From: Ponticaulis koreensis DSM 19734
GTDB lineage: Bacteria; Pseudomonadota; Alphaproteobacteria; Caulobacterales; Hyphomonadaceae
DNA length: 64,000 nt
Assembly: GCF_000420665.1 (NCBI RefSeq)
Contig: NZ_ATVJ01000001.1
Coordinates: forward strand, 682,001-746,000
Reading direction: 5' to 3'
A model generated the notes under the pieces. That model did not search any database, was not told where the DNA came from, and worked only from the letters and a program-made list of their open reading frames with translations. Made by a program: the position numbers and the translations under genes. Positions 8,379 to 18,374 of the stretch are shown here, piece by piece (positions within the stretch are counted from its first letter, which is position 1; every line of letters starts with the position of its first letter).

Positions 8379-9890
8379 TTAATCGTTCTGCTGGCCCTTC
8401 TTGTATTTCACGGTCAGCATGACGACGATACCAAACAGGAAAAGCACGCTGATCGTCGCCATGCCAATGCGCTGGGAATTAAACATGCGTGTAAAGGTTT
8501 CCACCAGAAGCGGGCCGAGCCAGACGGTGATCGTTCCCGCAATCGCGTAAAGTCCGAAAAATTCCCCGATCATCTTCTTCGGCGCCATAGCGACCAGCAT
8601 GGAGCGCGAGGACGAGATACAGGCTGTTGCGAACACAGCAAGGAAACCGGCAACGCCAAGATATGCCCAGTCATGCAGATGTGAATATACTGGCCAGTCA
8701 ACGATCTGACGGGACTCCATCAGGCCAAAGAAGATTGACTCTTCCGTAATGGAAATAAGACCGACCAGAATGATCACCAACGCGACGAGCTCGATCAGAA
8801 GGGCCTTTTTGACGCCAAGCAGACGATCCATCATGCCCCCCAAGAAGCCACCAAACGTGCCGAAAATGGATAACCAGATCGCATAACCGACCAGCTCCTG
8901 AAAATTCCAGTGCAGAGCACCGGCGACATAAACGGCGCCAAGCGCCAGAAGTGCTGCCATACCGTCTGCATAGATCATGCGGGCAATTAGAAACTTCATC
9001 GTCTCTTTGTAATGGCTTGCCCGTTTCAGCGTCTGAAACAGTCCCGCAAGGCCTTCTTTGGCGGCCTTTGACCAGCTCGCGCCCTTAGTGCCAGCATCTG
9101 GTGACCAGAGGAAAAACGGCATGACAAAGACGACAAGCCAGACTGCTGCCAGCGGGCCTGCAATACGGAACTGGTGCTGTTCAGACACATCAAAGCCGAA
9201 GATTGGCGCAGAAAACGGCCAGCCGAACTCACCCGGCATAGCGATCAGGAATACGATAAGCATCATGGCAATCGTGCCACCCAGATTGCCAAGCGCCAGA
9301 CCATTGCCAGACACATTCGGAAGCAGCTCCGGACGCGCTGCGTCCTTCAGCATCGCGTTATGGGTGACCTCTGAATAGGTATAGCTGACGGCAGCCACGA
9401 TCAGCGCCAGACCAACCGCCCAGTATGGCAGACCGGCCTCACCTGGCATTGTCCACCACAGGCTGAAGGACATGAGCGCCAATAGGCCCAGAAACACCAT
9501 CATGATCGGCTTGCGACGCCCGCCCCGATCCAGCGTTGCGCCAAGAATAGGCGCTGTAATCGCCGCGGCAAATCCCGCCCATTTGGTAACGCCTGCCACA
9601 AAGGCCTGACCATATGCACTGGCCGCTTCGCCGGTCTGCGAGGTATCAAGACCGGCAAATTCACCGCGTGCAACGGCATCGGCCGCGACAATACCCGCAA
9701 GATAGGGTGCGAAAATGTAAATAATGACGAGAAGATAATAAGGATTGCGGGCAAACTCGAAGATGACCCAGCCCAGCGCAGGCTTATCCCAGACACCACC
9801 GCGATCTTCCGGCGCGACCGAACTTGGCAAATCGCCATCCACGGCAGCCGCCATTGCAGGGCGGACGCCCTCCTCTTTCATCTCGGTCAT
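8379..9890 (-). CDS. MFS transporter, Atg22/UMF1-like
   Basis: This is an integral membrane transporter of 503 residues with about 12 hydrophobic segments. The N-terminal LGWVIFEFARNPYYLLV segment corresponds to the conserved first helix of the UMF1/Atg22 branch of the major facilitator superfamily (typically W-x-x-YDWANS). A GGRRKPIMM loop between helices 2 and 3 fits the MFS A-motif region. Substrates of bacterial members are mostly unknown. It is monocistronic, converging on the TadE genes and separated from the phosphatase gene by 85 bp. Confidence 0.75.
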   Translation of the reverse strand: MTEMKEEGVRPAMAAAVDGDLPSSVAPEDRGGVWDKPALGWVIFEFARNPYYLLVIIYIFAPYLAGIVAADAVARGEFAGLDTSQTGEAASAYGQAFVAGVTKWAGFAAAITAPILGATLDRGGRRKPIMMVFLGLLALMSFSLWWTMPGEAGLPYWAVGLALIVAAVSYTYSEVTHNAMLKDAARPELLPNVSGNGLALGNLGGTIAMMLIVFLIAMPGEFGWPFSAPIFGFDVSEQHQFRIAGPLAAVWLVVFVMPFFLWSPDAGTKGASWSKAAKEGLAGLFQTLKRASHYKETMKFLIARMIYADGMAALLALGAVYVAGALHWNFQELVGYAIWLSIFGTFGGFLGGMMDRLLGVKKALLIELVALVIILVGLISITEESIFFGLMESRQIVDWPVYSHLHDWAYLGVAGFLAVFATACISSSRSMLVAMAPKKMIGEFFGLYAIAGTITVWLGPLLVETFTRMFNSQRIGMATISVLFLFGIVVMLTVKYKKGQQND

Positions 9891-9975
9891 GTCTTCTCCC
9901 TCGGTAGCGGTTTTCCGCTTTTCGACAAGGAGACTACAAATTGTAAGGGATGACCAGAACTATATCGCTGTCCGA

Positions 9976-10752
9976 TCAGGCCTCTATGTATTTGCGGCGG
10001 ATCGTATCTGCCCGTTCTTCATTCACACCCAGAACTTCGGTCATGTAATTGCGCGGCGAGCCATGCGCATCGCTCATCACTTCCAGCGCATTCTCAAGGT
10101 AGACATTGCGCACCCCCATGAATGGCCGGAACACATCCGTTTCGTGATTGGTTCCAAGCATTTTGTTGAAGCGCTCGCTGGCCAGAGGCAGAAATTTCTC
10201 AATATCGACGGCGCGATTGGTGAGGTCATAATCCTCAAACATGTCGCGCTCGTTTACGCCGAACAGAATGTGGGTGAGCGCGCAGATAATGCCGGTCCGG
10301 TCCTTACCGGCTGCGCAATGAACCACTGACGCGCCATCAGCTTTTTCAATCCCGTCAAACCATTGTCGGAAGAGCTCGATATGATGATCCTTGAACGGCG
10401 CCTCACGATAATAGTTCGTCATATAGGTTTCGATGGAATCAGGCGTCACATTCTCCTGCGTAAGCGCAGCAACATGGGCCGGTGTTTCCTGACGTCCGCC
10501 TTCAGATGCAATCTGGATAACATGTTCAGCTGGCCATTTATTTGGCTGGCGGTCCCGCTCGTCCGGGCGTCGGAGATCTACGTGAAACCCCACATTCAGC
10601 CCGTTCAGAAAGGCAAGATCGTCATCAGTTGCTTCATTATAATGGCCTGAGCGAAACAGCAGACCGGAACGCACACGCCCTGTCGGGGTGTCATACCCGC
10701 CAAAGTCACGAAAATTGCGAACACCTTCGAGCGGCTTTACACGGTCCTGCAT
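9976..10752 (-). CDS. Tyrosine-protein phosphatase
   Basis: This is a 258-residue cysteine phosphatase of the Y_phosphatase3 type. The active-site loop is HCAAGKDRTG with Cys146 and Arg152. The N-terminus has the family pattern GVRNFRDFGGY followed by LLFRSG. Such proteins remove phosphate from tyrosine or sometimes from phosphoinositides; the substrate cannot be read from sequence. The Asp general acid may lie in the DLRRPDERDR segment (59-68). It is followed after 24 bp by nothing on the same strand except the end of the amidase operon, so it is probably a single gene. Confidence 0.85.
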   Translation of the reverse strand: MQDRVKPLEGVRNFRDFGGYDTPTGRVRSGLLFRSGHYNEATDDDLAFLNGLNVGFHVDLRRPDERDRQPNKWPAEHVIQIASEGGRQETPAHVAALTQENVTPDSIETYMTNYYREAPFKDHHIELFRQWFDGIEKADGASVVHCAAGKDRTGIICALTHILFGVNERDMFEDYDLTNRAVDIEKFLPLASERFNKMLGTNHETDVFRPFMGVRNVYLENALEVMSDAHGSPRNYMTEVLGVNEERADTIRRKYIEA

Positions 10753-10776
10753 GATCTCTCCCCTGATCTGTCGTTT

Positions 10777-12237
10777 CTAATAGACACCTAGATCAGTCGT
10801 GGGCCTTCGGTAACCCCCAAGAAGACCTTCAATTGCTTCGGCGATGTCCAGAAGACGCGCATCAGAGTTTTGCGGGCCAATAATCTGAATGCCGACAGGC
10901 AGTCCTGACGGTGTGCGACCTGCCGGAATCGAAACAGCCGGAAGGTGGAGCGCCGACGCGAGCGAAATCCAGTTCAGATGCGTCGCATAAGGATGCGACT
11001 TCCCATCAAAAGTGATGAAGCGCTCCAGAACCGTGCCCCGGGTATTGTGCGGAATAGCAGGCGTTGCTGAAATCGGCATGATGAGCGCGTCATAGGTTTT
11101 AAAGAAATCGCGCAAGATACGCTTCAGTGCTGCACGGCGACCATCAATCTGCATCCACTCATGATGGGACAGCGTGGCTTTGACCGCCCAGTTGCCATCT
11201 GTGAAGGGCGATTTCTCATACTTCTGGAGGCGTTTCAGGATCGGGCGAAGCAGCTTCAGGCCCACCGAACGAAGTTGAGGCATATCCATCGCGACAACCG
11301 GAATGAGCAGCCCAAGGTAAACATCCATCAGCTCTTTAGGGTCCACGTCAGGCTTCACGCGCACAACTTCGGCCTCAGAGGCTTCAAGCTCGCGGACCGC
11401 GCTGGAAATCACCTCCTGCACCGCAGTCGATAGCGGCCATTCTTCCTGCTCAGCCCAGACGGCGAGGCGCTTGTTTTCAAGCGATAGCGCAAATCCGCTC
11501 TGCGTGGCAGTGGCCCCTGCCTGAATAACAGAGCGCATAATTTTCAGGTCGCGTACCGTGCGCGCCATCGGCCCGACGACATTGAGGTCCACCTCACCTG
11601 CATATTCAGGCGAAGGCGGCACATGGCCATGCTGGGACACGAGGCCGAATGTCGGCTTTAATGCGCAAACACCGGTAAAGTGAGACGGGATGCGCAACGA
11701 TCCGCCAATGTCAGAACCAATCTCGATAGGGGTGATACCAGCAGCCAGCGCGGCAGCAGATCCGCCAGATGACCCGCCTGGTGTTACATCCAGATTGTAG
11801 GGATTGTTCGTCTGCCCAAAGAGCCGGTTAAACGACTGCCACTCGCCGGCAAGATACGGCACGTTCGTCTTGCCCCAGATCAGGCCGCCAGACGCTTTGA
11901 CCCGCATAACGACATTTGCGTCTTCAACAGGGCGTGCTCGGTTTGCAAATTCGGGTGCACCGGCGGTCGCCGGCATGTTATCGACATCAAACGTGTCTTT
12001 GATCGTCATCGGCAGGCCGTGCAGAGGGCCCAGAATTTTGCCGTCCGCACGCATCCGGTCCAGAGCATTGGCGTGCTGACGCGCGCGTTCCAGATCGGTC
12101 TTGATGACAGCGTTGATGGTTTTGTTAACGCGATTGAACTGATCAACATGCAGATTAAGGAGCTCGACGCTCGTAATCGTACCGAGGTTCAGCGCCTCCA
12201 TCTGGCGCCATGCCGGCTGGAAGCAGATATCACTCAC
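10777..12237 (-). CDS. Amidase-signature family hydrolase
   Basis: This enzyme uses a Ser-cisSer-Lys triad to hydrolyse an amide bond. With the chosen start the triad is Lys80 (in MTIKD), Ser156 (GGSSGG) and Ser180 (GSDIGGSLR), all intact. The length of 486 residues is typical. The start is a GTG whose last bases overlap the dapB stop (GTGA), indicating translational coupling. A longer reading from 12291 would lie inside dapB and has no homology-like features. The substrate is not evident; the fold covers indoleacetamide, nicotinamide, fatty amide and peptide amidases. Confidence 0.85.
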   Translation of the reverse strand: MSDICFQPAWRQMEALNLGTITSVELLNLHVDQFNRVNKTINAVIKTDLERARQHANALDRMRADGKILGPLHGLPMTIKDTFDVDNMPATAGAPEFANRARPVEDANVVMRVKASGGLIWGKTNVPYLAGEWQSFNRLFGQTNNPYNLDVTPGGSSGGSAAALAAGITPIEIGSDIGGSLRIPSHFTGVCALKPTFGLVSQHGHVPPSPEYAGEVDLNVVGPMARTVRDLKIMRSVIQAGATATQSGFALSLENKRLAVWAEQEEWPLSTAVQEVISSAVRELEASEAEVVRVKPDVDPKELMDVYLGLLIPVVAMDMPQLRSVGLKLLRPILKRLQKYEKSPFTDGNWAVKATLSHHEWMQIDGRRAALKRILRDFFKTYDALIMPISATPAIPHNTRGTVLERFITFDGKSHPYATHLNWISLASALHLPAVSIPAGRTPSGLPVGIQIIGPQNSDARLLDIAEAIEGLLGGYRRPTTDLGVY

Positions 12238-13052
12238 AGGCCGAGAACATCTTTCATGGAATACCAGCCTGCCGGTTGGTCCGCGCCCCATTTAGCAGCT
12301 TTCAGTGCGCCGCGGGCAAAGACATTCCGGTTCAGCGCAGAGTGGGCCAGCGTAAGCGTTTCTTCTTCAGAGCCGAAGCTTACTTCATGCTCGCCAATCA
12401 CGCCGCCCGAACGGCGCACAGAAAAGCCGATCCTCCCTACAGGACGCTCGCCAGTAATGCCGTCATAAGGCGCAAGGCGCACATCTTTCAGATCAACATC
12501 GCGGCCATCAGCAGCCGCTTCGCCGAGCAGAAGCGCAGTTCCGGACGGCGCATCAACCTTGTGACGGTGATGGGTTTCGAGAATTTCAATATCCCAGTCT
12601 TCACCGAGAGATTTCGCCGCGCGCTCGACAAGCGCTGCGAGCATATTCACGCCAAGCGAATAATTCCCCGAATAGATGATAGCGTAGCGATCAGAATACC
12701 CCTGTAAGGCGGTAATTTCCTCATCCGACATGCCGGTTGTGCCAACGACGACACAACGGACACAAGTGCCCTTAAGCGCTTCCATCGCGGCAAGTGTCGC
12801 TTTCGGGCGGGTGAAATCGATAAAACAGCTGGCATCGCCTGCGGCCGCATTCACGTCAGTTGTCAACGCAACGCCGGTTTTGCCCTTGCCCAGAAGCTCA
12901 CCAATATCCACACCAAGATCGTGGAATGCAGGCGCTTCGGTCGCACCAACCAGCTTCAGAGACGGATCATCAATCGTAAGCGTAGAAAGCGCGCGGCCCA
13001 TGCGGCCAGCGGCGCCAGATACAGCGATATGTACAGGGGCAATTTCAGACAT
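12234..13052 (-). CDS. dapB: 4-hydroxy-tetrahydrodipicolinate reductase
   Basis: DapB reduces 4-hydroxy-tetrahydrodipicolinate with NAD(P)H in the diaminopimelate/lysine pathway, feeding peptidoglycan synthesis. The 272-residue product has the dinucleotide-binding GAAGRMGR near the N-terminus. It has the catalytic ETHHRHKVDAPSGTA region (His-His-x-x-Lys and the SGT substrate loop) near residues 157-171. It is coupled to the downstream amidase by a 4-bp overlap. The N-terminal MSEIAPVHIAVSGAAG reading fits the family. Nothing is missing. Confidence 0.96.
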   Translation of the reverse strand: MSEIAPVHIAVSGAAGRMGRALSTLTIDDPSLKLVGATEAPAFHDLGVDIGELLGKGKTGVALTTDVNAAAGDASCFIDFTRPKATLAAMEALKGTCVRCVVVGTTGMSDEEITALQGYSDRYAIIYSGNYSLGVNMLAALVERAAKSLGEDWDIEILETHHRHKVDAPSGTALLLGEAAADGRDVDLKDVRLAPYDGITGERPVGRIGFSVRRSGGVIGEHEVSFGSEEETLTLAHSALNRNVFARGALKAAKWGADQPAGWYSMKDVLGL

Positions 13053-13098
13053 GGCGCTATAGAAGCCCAGCCTCAGCGCAAGTCAATCAGACGTTTGA

Positions 13099-13593
13099 TC
13101 AAAACAGCTTCGTCTCGAAGGCACGCTTCAGTGAGCCGAACAAACCGTACTGGCTCGCCCACGCTTTGATTTCAGCAGATTCTTTCTTGCGCAGGCGTTC
13201 TTGCTCTTCGGAAAAGCTCTCAAGGTCAGCCGTTACCGAGCGGATATCAATGCTCGCCAGATGTTTGGTCTGGAAGCGCTCGATGAGGTCACGTTCAGCG
13301 TCGGAAAAGTCGTTATCCTGCTGGAAGATAACATTCGACATATCAATCAGGCGGGCACGGTCCTGCGGATCGGTAATGTCCGGCCAGACGCTCGATAGCT
13401 CGACCGGCTGATCGACTTCACTGTGGAGCAGAGTGCGATCTTCAACGCTCAGGCCCTGATGATTGTCGATGATTTCATGGAGTGTGGATTTCTCATCCGG
13501 ATGCAGCTCGTGATCAGCCCATGCCAGCGCGATCAGGCCCCGATAAAGTGCCAGCTTGCTCGTGTTTTGGTTCTGAATAGCAGTATCAGCCAC
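13099..13593 (-). CDS. TerB-like domain protein
   Basis: This is a 164-residue soluble protein, mostly helical. The segment RGLIALAWADHELHPDEKSTL with later DFSDAERDLIERF is the pattern of TerB-like (tellurite-resistance/DjlA N-terminal) domains. That fold has pseudo-repeated acidic helices. The C-terminal third is charged and probably helical. There is no signal peptide. It lies 46 bp upstream of dapB on the same strand and may be co-transcribed. No specific function can be assigned; tellurite resistance should not be inferred from this domain alone. Confidence 0.65.
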   Translation of the reverse strand: MADTAIQNQNTSKLALYRGLIALAWADHELHPDEKSTLHEIIDNHQGLSVEDRTLLHSEVDQPVELSSVWPDITDPQDRARLIDMSNVIFQQDNDFSDAERDLIERFQTKHLASIDIRSVTADLESFSEEQERLRKKESAEIKAWASQYGLFGSLKRAFETKLF

Positions 13594-13713
13594 GGTCCCA
13601 CTCCTGATGTCTGGTCAGGATTTTAGGCTGAGAAACTTAATGTCCGGAGAATCGGACTGATGGAAATGACCGGATCGGCAGTCCCATCAGCCCTAAATTC
13701 AAGCCTTCAGGGC

Positions 13714-14658
13714 TTAGTCTTCTACGAAGACAAAGCCATCATCGCTCGTTTCAATGTGGCCAATGCCCGGGAACGGGAAGTGATAGGCGAAAATGGTTTC
13801 ACCGGTCTCGGCCAGCTCTGCGAGCAGCGCCTCACGGCTTTCACGCGCAACCGGTTCGTTCATATCAAACGCAATCGTCCACCCCGGGTGGCCAACGGAC
13901 AGCACGAAATGGTGCATGGAATCGCCAACATAGAGTAGCGTTTCGTCACCGGACGCAATGCGGAAACCGGAATGGCCCGGTGTGTGGCCATGCGTATCGA
14001 GCGAGGTAATGCCCGGCAGAATGTCTACTGTGCCTGCCTCGAAGGTTTCAACCATCGGAGACACCGCCGCAACAATTGCCGCCTGTTCTTCATTCGTCTG
14101 CATGAAGTTCCACTCTTCGACAGACATACGAACTGTCGCGTTCGGGAAGGCTGGCTCCCCCTCTGAGGTGATCAGACCGCCGACATGGTCAAAGTGCGAG
14201 TGAGAGATGAAAATATCTGTGATATCAGCTGGATCGACGCCGGACTCAGAAAGCGACGTCATCAGACCGCCAGCTGGCGGACCACCAGTACCCGTGTCAA
14301 ACAGGATTGTGCCATCAAGCAGCATTGGATGGAGAGAGAGACTAAGCGTATCGCTTTCAAGGCCAGCATCATCGAGCGCTTCAACCACATCTTCCAGAGG
14401 CTGCGCGCCGAATGGCGACTGATCGACCGGCATTGTGAACTGACCGTCTGTCAGCGCGAGCGCATTGATCTCGCCAATATCAAACGCGAGCACGTCCTCT
14501 GGCATGACCTCCGGCGCTTCTGCGTCTGCCGCTGCTGGCTCGGCAGCAGGTTCAGCTGCAACAACGGCTTCCGGCGCAGCTGGCGCCGTCTCTTCGCCTG
14601 CACACGCCACAACGGAAAGTGCCAGCGCGCTGACAGATAGTTTGGAGAGAAGGTTCAT
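13714..14658 (-). CDS. Metallo-beta-lactamase-fold lipoprotein
   Basis: This 314-residue exported hydrolase has a lipobox (SVVAC, Cys near residue 19) and then a long Ala/Pro/Glu linker to residue 55. The MBL domain has the zinc motif HSHFDH, a downstream DTHGHTPGHSG metal and active-site region, and a GDSMHH segment. This arrangement matches AHL-lactonase/ArsB-like quorum or generic MBL hydrolases of the periplasm. The substrate is not defined. A small palindrome overlaps its stop. It stands alone between dnaJ and the TerB-like gene. Confidence 0.82.
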   Translation of the reverse strand: MNLLSKLSVSALALSVVACAGEETAPAAPEAVVAAEPAAEPAAADAEAPEVMPEDVLAFDIGEINALALTDGQFTMPVDQSPFGAQPLEDVVEALDDAGLESDTLSLSLHPMLLDGTILFDTGTGGPPAGGLMTSLSESGVDPADITDIFISHSHFDHVGGLITSEGEPAFPNATVRMSVEEWNFMQTNEEQAAIVAAVSPMVETFEAGTVDILPGITSLDTHGHTPGHSGFRIASGDETLLYVGDSMHHFVLSVGHPGWTIAFDMNEPVARESREALLAELAETGETIFAYHFPFPGIGHIETSDDGFVFVED

Positions 14659-14757
14659 CTGATGCCCCCTTAGGCTTTGAACGACGTAGAAATCTAGTCA
14701 GACAAACGCCTCAACGCCAAGCGGGTTCATTTGAATTTTTCGCGAATGCAAAACGAA

Positions 14758-14781
14758 AGGGCAGCGCAAAACGGCTGCCCT
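14758..14781 (-). terminator. Terminator-like hairpin after dnaJ
   Basis: A perfect 8-bp GC-rich stem (AGGGCAGC with GCTGCCCT) and an 8-nt loop lie 14 bp past the dnaJ stop. On the minus strand they are followed by TTCGTTTTGC. This is a reasonable end for the dnaK-dnaJ transcript, although the T-run is broken. Confidence 0.6.
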
Positions 14782-14794
14782 CCTGGCTGACATT

Positions 14795-15934
14795 CTAACG
14801 GGCTTCGTCAGCGTCCGTAAGATCGTCCCAGAACCGTTTGACCTTGCCGAGGAAGCCATTGCTCTCAGGGTTACAGTCTTCACCGGATTCATCGCAGAAC
14901 TCGCGCATGAGTTCTTTCTGACGCGATGTCAGCTTTTGCGGTGTTTCCACGAACAGCTCGACGTAGAGGTCACCGCGCGGGCCACCACGTAGTGAAGTCA
15001 TGCCCTTACCGCGCAGGCGCATACGGCGGCCTGTCTGGGCGCCTTCCGGGATGGTGATGCGTGTCCGGCCACCCTCCACGGTCGGGATTTCAATATCGCC
15101 GCCAAGCGCCGCAGTGACCATTGTCACCGGTGCGCGGCAATAAAGGTTCGGTCCGTCACGTTCGAAGATTTCATGGTCAAGCACTTCTACAAAGATGTAG
15201 AGATCGCCCGGCACGAGGCCCGGTCCACCCGGATCACCCTCGCCGGAGAGGCGGATACGCTGACCGCTTTCAATTCCGGCTGGAATGTTGATGGAAAGCG
15301 TCCGCTCTGTCTGAACATAACCCTGGCCTGCACATTGGCGGCACGGATCTTTAATCACTGTGCCACGGCCTGCACATTTCGGGCAGCCACGTTCCATTGT
15401 GAAAAAGCCTTGCTGCACACGGACGCGGCCACGTCCATGACAGGTCGTGCAGGTTTCAGGCTGTGTACCCGGCTCTGCGCCTTGGCCGTCACAACGGTCA
15501 CACGCTTCCTTGCCCGGCAACGTAATTTCCATATCTCGGCCGTTAAAGGCATCTTCCAATAAAATTTCAAGATCGTAGCGTAGGTCCTGCCCACGCGCCT
15601 GAGCACGTCCGCCGCCGCGGCTACCGCCGAAGAATTCAGAGAAAATATCACCGAAAATGTCGCCCGGATCGACACCCTGACCAAACGGGTTGCCACCGCC
15701 GCCGCCCTGTTCAAAGGCAGCTTTACCATAACGGTCATAGGCTGCGCGCTTATCGCCATCAGACAAGATGGAATAAGCTTCGCCCGCCTCCTTGAACTTC
15801 GCTTCAGCTTCAGGATCATCCGGATTGCGGTCCGGGTGATATTTCATGGCCAGCTTGCGATAGGCGCTCTTGATCTGCTTTTCGTCGGCATCCTTGGCTA
15901 CGCCGAGAATGTCATAATAACTCCGGTCAGACAT
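14795..15934 (-). CDS. dnaJ: Chaperone DnaJ (Hsp40)
   Basis: DnaJ delivers unfolded clients to DnaK and stimulates its ATPase. The 379-residue protein has the J domain with HPD at 33-35 and a Gly/Phe-rich linker to about residue 120. Four CxxCxGxG zinc repeats (starting CDRCDGQG, CTTCHGRG, CPKCAGRG, CRQCAGQG) and the two C-terminal beta domains follow. This is a full type I DnaJ. It is on the same strand as dnaK but separated from it by one small secreted-protein gene. A terminator hairpin follows. Confidence 0.97.
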   Translation of the reverse strand: MSDRSYYDILGVAKDADEKQIKSAYRKLAMKYHPDRNPDDPEAEAKFKEAGEAYSILSDGDKRAAYDRYGKAAFEQGGGGGNPFGQGVDPGDIFGDIFSEFFGGSRGGGRAQARGQDLRYDLEILLEDAFNGRDMEITLPGKEACDRCDGQGAEPGTQPETCTTCHGRGRVRVQQGFFTMERGCPKCAGRGTVIKDPCRQCAGQGYVQTERTLSINIPAGIESGQRIRLSGEGDPGGPGLVPGDLYIFVEVLDHEIFERDGPNLYCRAPVTMVTAALGGDIEIPTVEGGRTRITIPEGAQTGRRMRLRGKGMTSLRGGPRGDLYVELFVETPQKLTSRQKELMREFCDESGEDCNPESNGFLGKVKRFWDDLTDADEAR

Positions 15935-15963
15935 TGGTCATTCCCTGATGGAAACGAGGCCGA

Positions 15964-16311
15964 TCAGTCGGTACGGCTCGTATCGTAATAAGTCTCACAT
16001 CCCTCGACGACCGTACGAAATTGCGTGTCGCCGGAGTCGCGCGCTTCTGTCAGCGCTGCGATGTAGAGTTCGAGTTGATTCTCGAAATAAATCTCATTTG
16101 CCGCGATACCCTGCGTCTGAAACCAGTCCGAAGCCTGAACATATTTCGCGTGCTGCGAAATCATCATGCCGGGCCAGCCGCGCGCGAGATCGAGGGCCGC
16201 CGAACACAGGGCGGCATCATCTGCGTCCAGCGATCGCTGAGCCATCGCTGGCTGGAAAAATGACAAGGCCAGCACCGGAACAATGAAGGTCATATGTTTC
16301 AGGCTGGCCAT
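15964..16311 (-). CDS. Small secreted protein between dnaK and dnaJ
   Basis: This 115-residue protein has a clear N-terminal signal peptide ending near AMA-Q (about residue 24). The mature part is 90 residues, rich in Ala, Asp and Glu. It has two cysteines (in ALCSA and EGCET) that may form a disulfide in the periplasm. I do not recognise a family. It lies 33 bp after dnaK and 29 bp before dnaJ, so it is likely co-transcribed with both and would be heat-inducible if the upstream promoter is real. The coding potential is supported by the signal peptide and tight spacing. Confidence 0.6.
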   Translation of the reverse strand: MASLKHMTFIVPVLALSFFQPAMAQRSLDADDAALCSAALDLARGWPGMMISQHAKYVQASDWFQTQGIAANEIYFENQLELYIAALTEARDSGDTQFRTVVEGCETYYDTSRTD

Positions 16312-16344
16312 GTCGTTTTCCTATTTAGCGTCAGCTAAGGCAGG

Positions 16345-18261
16345 TTAGGCAGACTTCTTGTCGTCGCCGACATCTTCGAAGTCAGCGTCGATGACATCGT
16401 CATCTGCCGCATCGCTTGCTGCGTCTGCAGCCGCTGCCGCTTCACCCTCAGACTGTTGCTGAGCGTAAATCGCTTCACCGAGCTTCATGCTTGCCTGCAT
16501 CAGCGCCTGAGTTTTAGCCTGGATGTCTTCCAGATCTTCGCTCTCAGCAGCTTTCGTCAGGTCGGCCATAGCGGCTTCGATGTCGCTCTTAATAGACGCG
16601 TCTACCTTATCGCCATGCTCAGCGAGCTGCTTCTCGGTAGAGTGGACCATCGCTTCAGCGTTGTTTTTCGCTTCGACGAGTTCACGACGTTGCTTGTCCG
16701 CGTCAGCGTTTGCTTCCGCGTCCTTCATCATCTGGTTGATCTCGTCGTCAGAGAGGCCGCCATTCGCCTGAATGGTGATCTTCTGCTCTTTGTTGGTCGC
16801 TTTGTCCTTCGCAGACACGTTCACGATGCCGTTGGCGTCAATGTCGAACGTAACCTCGATCTGTGGCATACCGCGCGGTGCTGGCGGGATACCTTCAAGG
16901 TTGAACTGGCCGAGCATTTTGTTGTCGGCAGCCATTTCACGCTCCCCCTGGAAGACGCGGATCGTCACAGCTGGCTGGTTGTCGTCGGCTGTAGAGAAGA
17001 CCTGAGACTTCTTCGTCGGGATTGTCGTGTTACGGTCGATCAGACGTGTGAAGACACCGCCGAGTGTTTCGATACCGAGAGACAGAGGTGTAACGTCGAG
17101 AAGAACAACGTCTTTCACATCGCCCTGCAGAACGCCCGCCTGAATTGCCGCACCAAGCGCAACAACTTCGTCCGGGTTCACACCTTTGTGCGGCTCGCGA
17201 CCGAAGAATTTCTTCACCGCTTCCTGAACCGCAGGCATACGCGTCATACCGCCAACGAGAACCACATCGTCGATTTCGCCAGCAGATTTGCCTGCGTCCG
17301 CAAGCGCTTTCTTACATGGCTCGATCGTGCGCTTCACGAGGTCTTCAACCAGGCTCTCAAACTTCGCGCGGGAGAGTTTGATGTTGAGGTGCTTAGGACC
17401 TGTTGCGTCAGCCGTGATGAACGGAAGGTTCACTTCATACTGAGACGCAGAAGACAGCTCTTTTTTGGCTTTCTCAGCTTCGTCTTTCAGACGCTGGAGC
17501 GCCATTTTGTCAGCTTTCAGGTCGATGCCGTTCTCTTTTTTGAACTCATCAGCCAGATAGTCGACGATACGAATGTCGAAGTCTTCACCGCCAAGGAAGG
17601 TGTCGCCGTTTGTAGACAGAACTTCAAACACGCCGTCACCGATCTCGAGGATGGATACGTCGAATGTACCACCACCAAGGTCATAAACTGCAATCGTTTT
17701 GTTTTCAGACGCTTTGTCGAGGCCGTAAGCCAGCGCAGCGGCTGTCGGCTCGTTGATGATGCGCAGAACTTCAAGACCGGCAATTTTACCAGCGTCTTTC
17801 GTCGCCTGACGCTGAGCGTCATTAAAGTAAGCAGGAACCGTGATCACGGCCTGCGTAACTTTCTCACCGAGATAAGCTTCTGCTGTCTCTTTCATCTTTG
17901 TCAGAATGAAAGACGACACTTCCTGCGGGGAGTAGTCTTTGTCGCGACCTTTAACCCATGCGTCGCCGCTTGGGCCTTTTGTGATCTCGTAAGGAACGAG
18001 CTTTTTGTCTTTCTCAACAGTCGGATCGCCGTATGCACGACCGATCAGACGTTTGATCGCAAAGAAGGTCTGCTCAGGGTTGGTGACGGCCTGGCGCCGT
18101 GCAGGCATGCCGATCAGACGTTCACCACCTTCAGCGAAAGCAACAACGGATGGCGTTGTGCGTGCACCTTCAGCGTTTTCGATTACCTTGGCATCCTTGC
18201 CGTCCATAACGGCGACACAGGAGTTTGTCGTACCAAGGTCGATACCAATAATTTTTCCCAT
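16345..18261 (-). CDS. dnaK: Chaperone DnaK (Hsp70)
   Basis: DnaK is the ATP-dependent chaperone that binds hydrophobic stretches of client proteins. It works with DnaJ and the GrpE encoded further right. The 638-residue protein begins [17 protein letters not shown] (phosphate 1 loop). It contains the [15 protein letters not shown] and [14 protein letters not shown] signatures, the substrate domain, and an acidic C-terminus ending near [10 protein letters not shown]. It is the first gene of dnaK-small protein-dnaJ and has a sigma-32-like promoter about 110 bp upstream. A very long antisense reading on the plus strand is a codon-bias shadow. Confidence 0.98.
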   Translation of the reverse strand: MGKIIGIDLGTTNSCVAVMDGKDAKVIENAEGARTTPSVVAFAEGGERLIGMPARRQAVTNPEQTFFAIKRLIGRAYGDPTVEKDKKLVPYEITKGPSGDAWVKGRDKDYSPQEVSSFILTKMKETAEAYLGEKVTQAVITVPAYFNDAQRQATKDAGKIAGLEVLRIINEPTAAALAYGLDKASENKTIAVYDLGGGTFDVSILEIGDGVFEVLSTNGDTFLGGEDFDIRIVDYLADEFKKENGIDLKADKMALQRLKDEAEKAKKELSSASQYEVNLPFITADATGPKHLNIKLSRAKFESLVEDLVKRTIEPCKKALADAGKSAGEIDDVVLVGGMTRMPAVQEAVKKFFGREPHKGVNPDEVVALGAAIQAGVLQGDVKDVVLLDVTPLSLGIETLGGVFTRLIDRNTTIPTKKSQVFSTADDNQPAVTIRVFQGEREMAADNKMLGQFNLEGIPPAPRGMPQIEVTFDIDANGIVNVSAKDKATNKEQKITIQANGGLSDDEINQMMKDAEANADADKQRRELVEAKNNAEAMVHSTEKQLAEHGDKVDASIKSDIEAAMADLTKAAESEDLEDIQAKTQALMQASMKLGEAIYAQQQSEGEAAAAADAASDAADDDVIDADFEDVGDDKKSA

Positions 18262-18374
18262 TATACAATCCTCTGGTTAGCCGTCATCCGGCCTGTTGGA
18301 TGGCCTGCAAGCAGCGCCTAAGCCCGATGACTCTACGGATACGTGAAGAGCGAACTCCTCAGGCTTCTGGCTGG

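Noticed and set aside
13099-13593. Tellurite resistance function
   Set aside because: Only a TerB-like fold is seen, without other ter genes.
16456-18321. 621-codon open frame on the strand opposite dnaK
   Set aside because: It is the reverse complement shadow of a highly biased dnaK gene; it has no ribosome site or family features.
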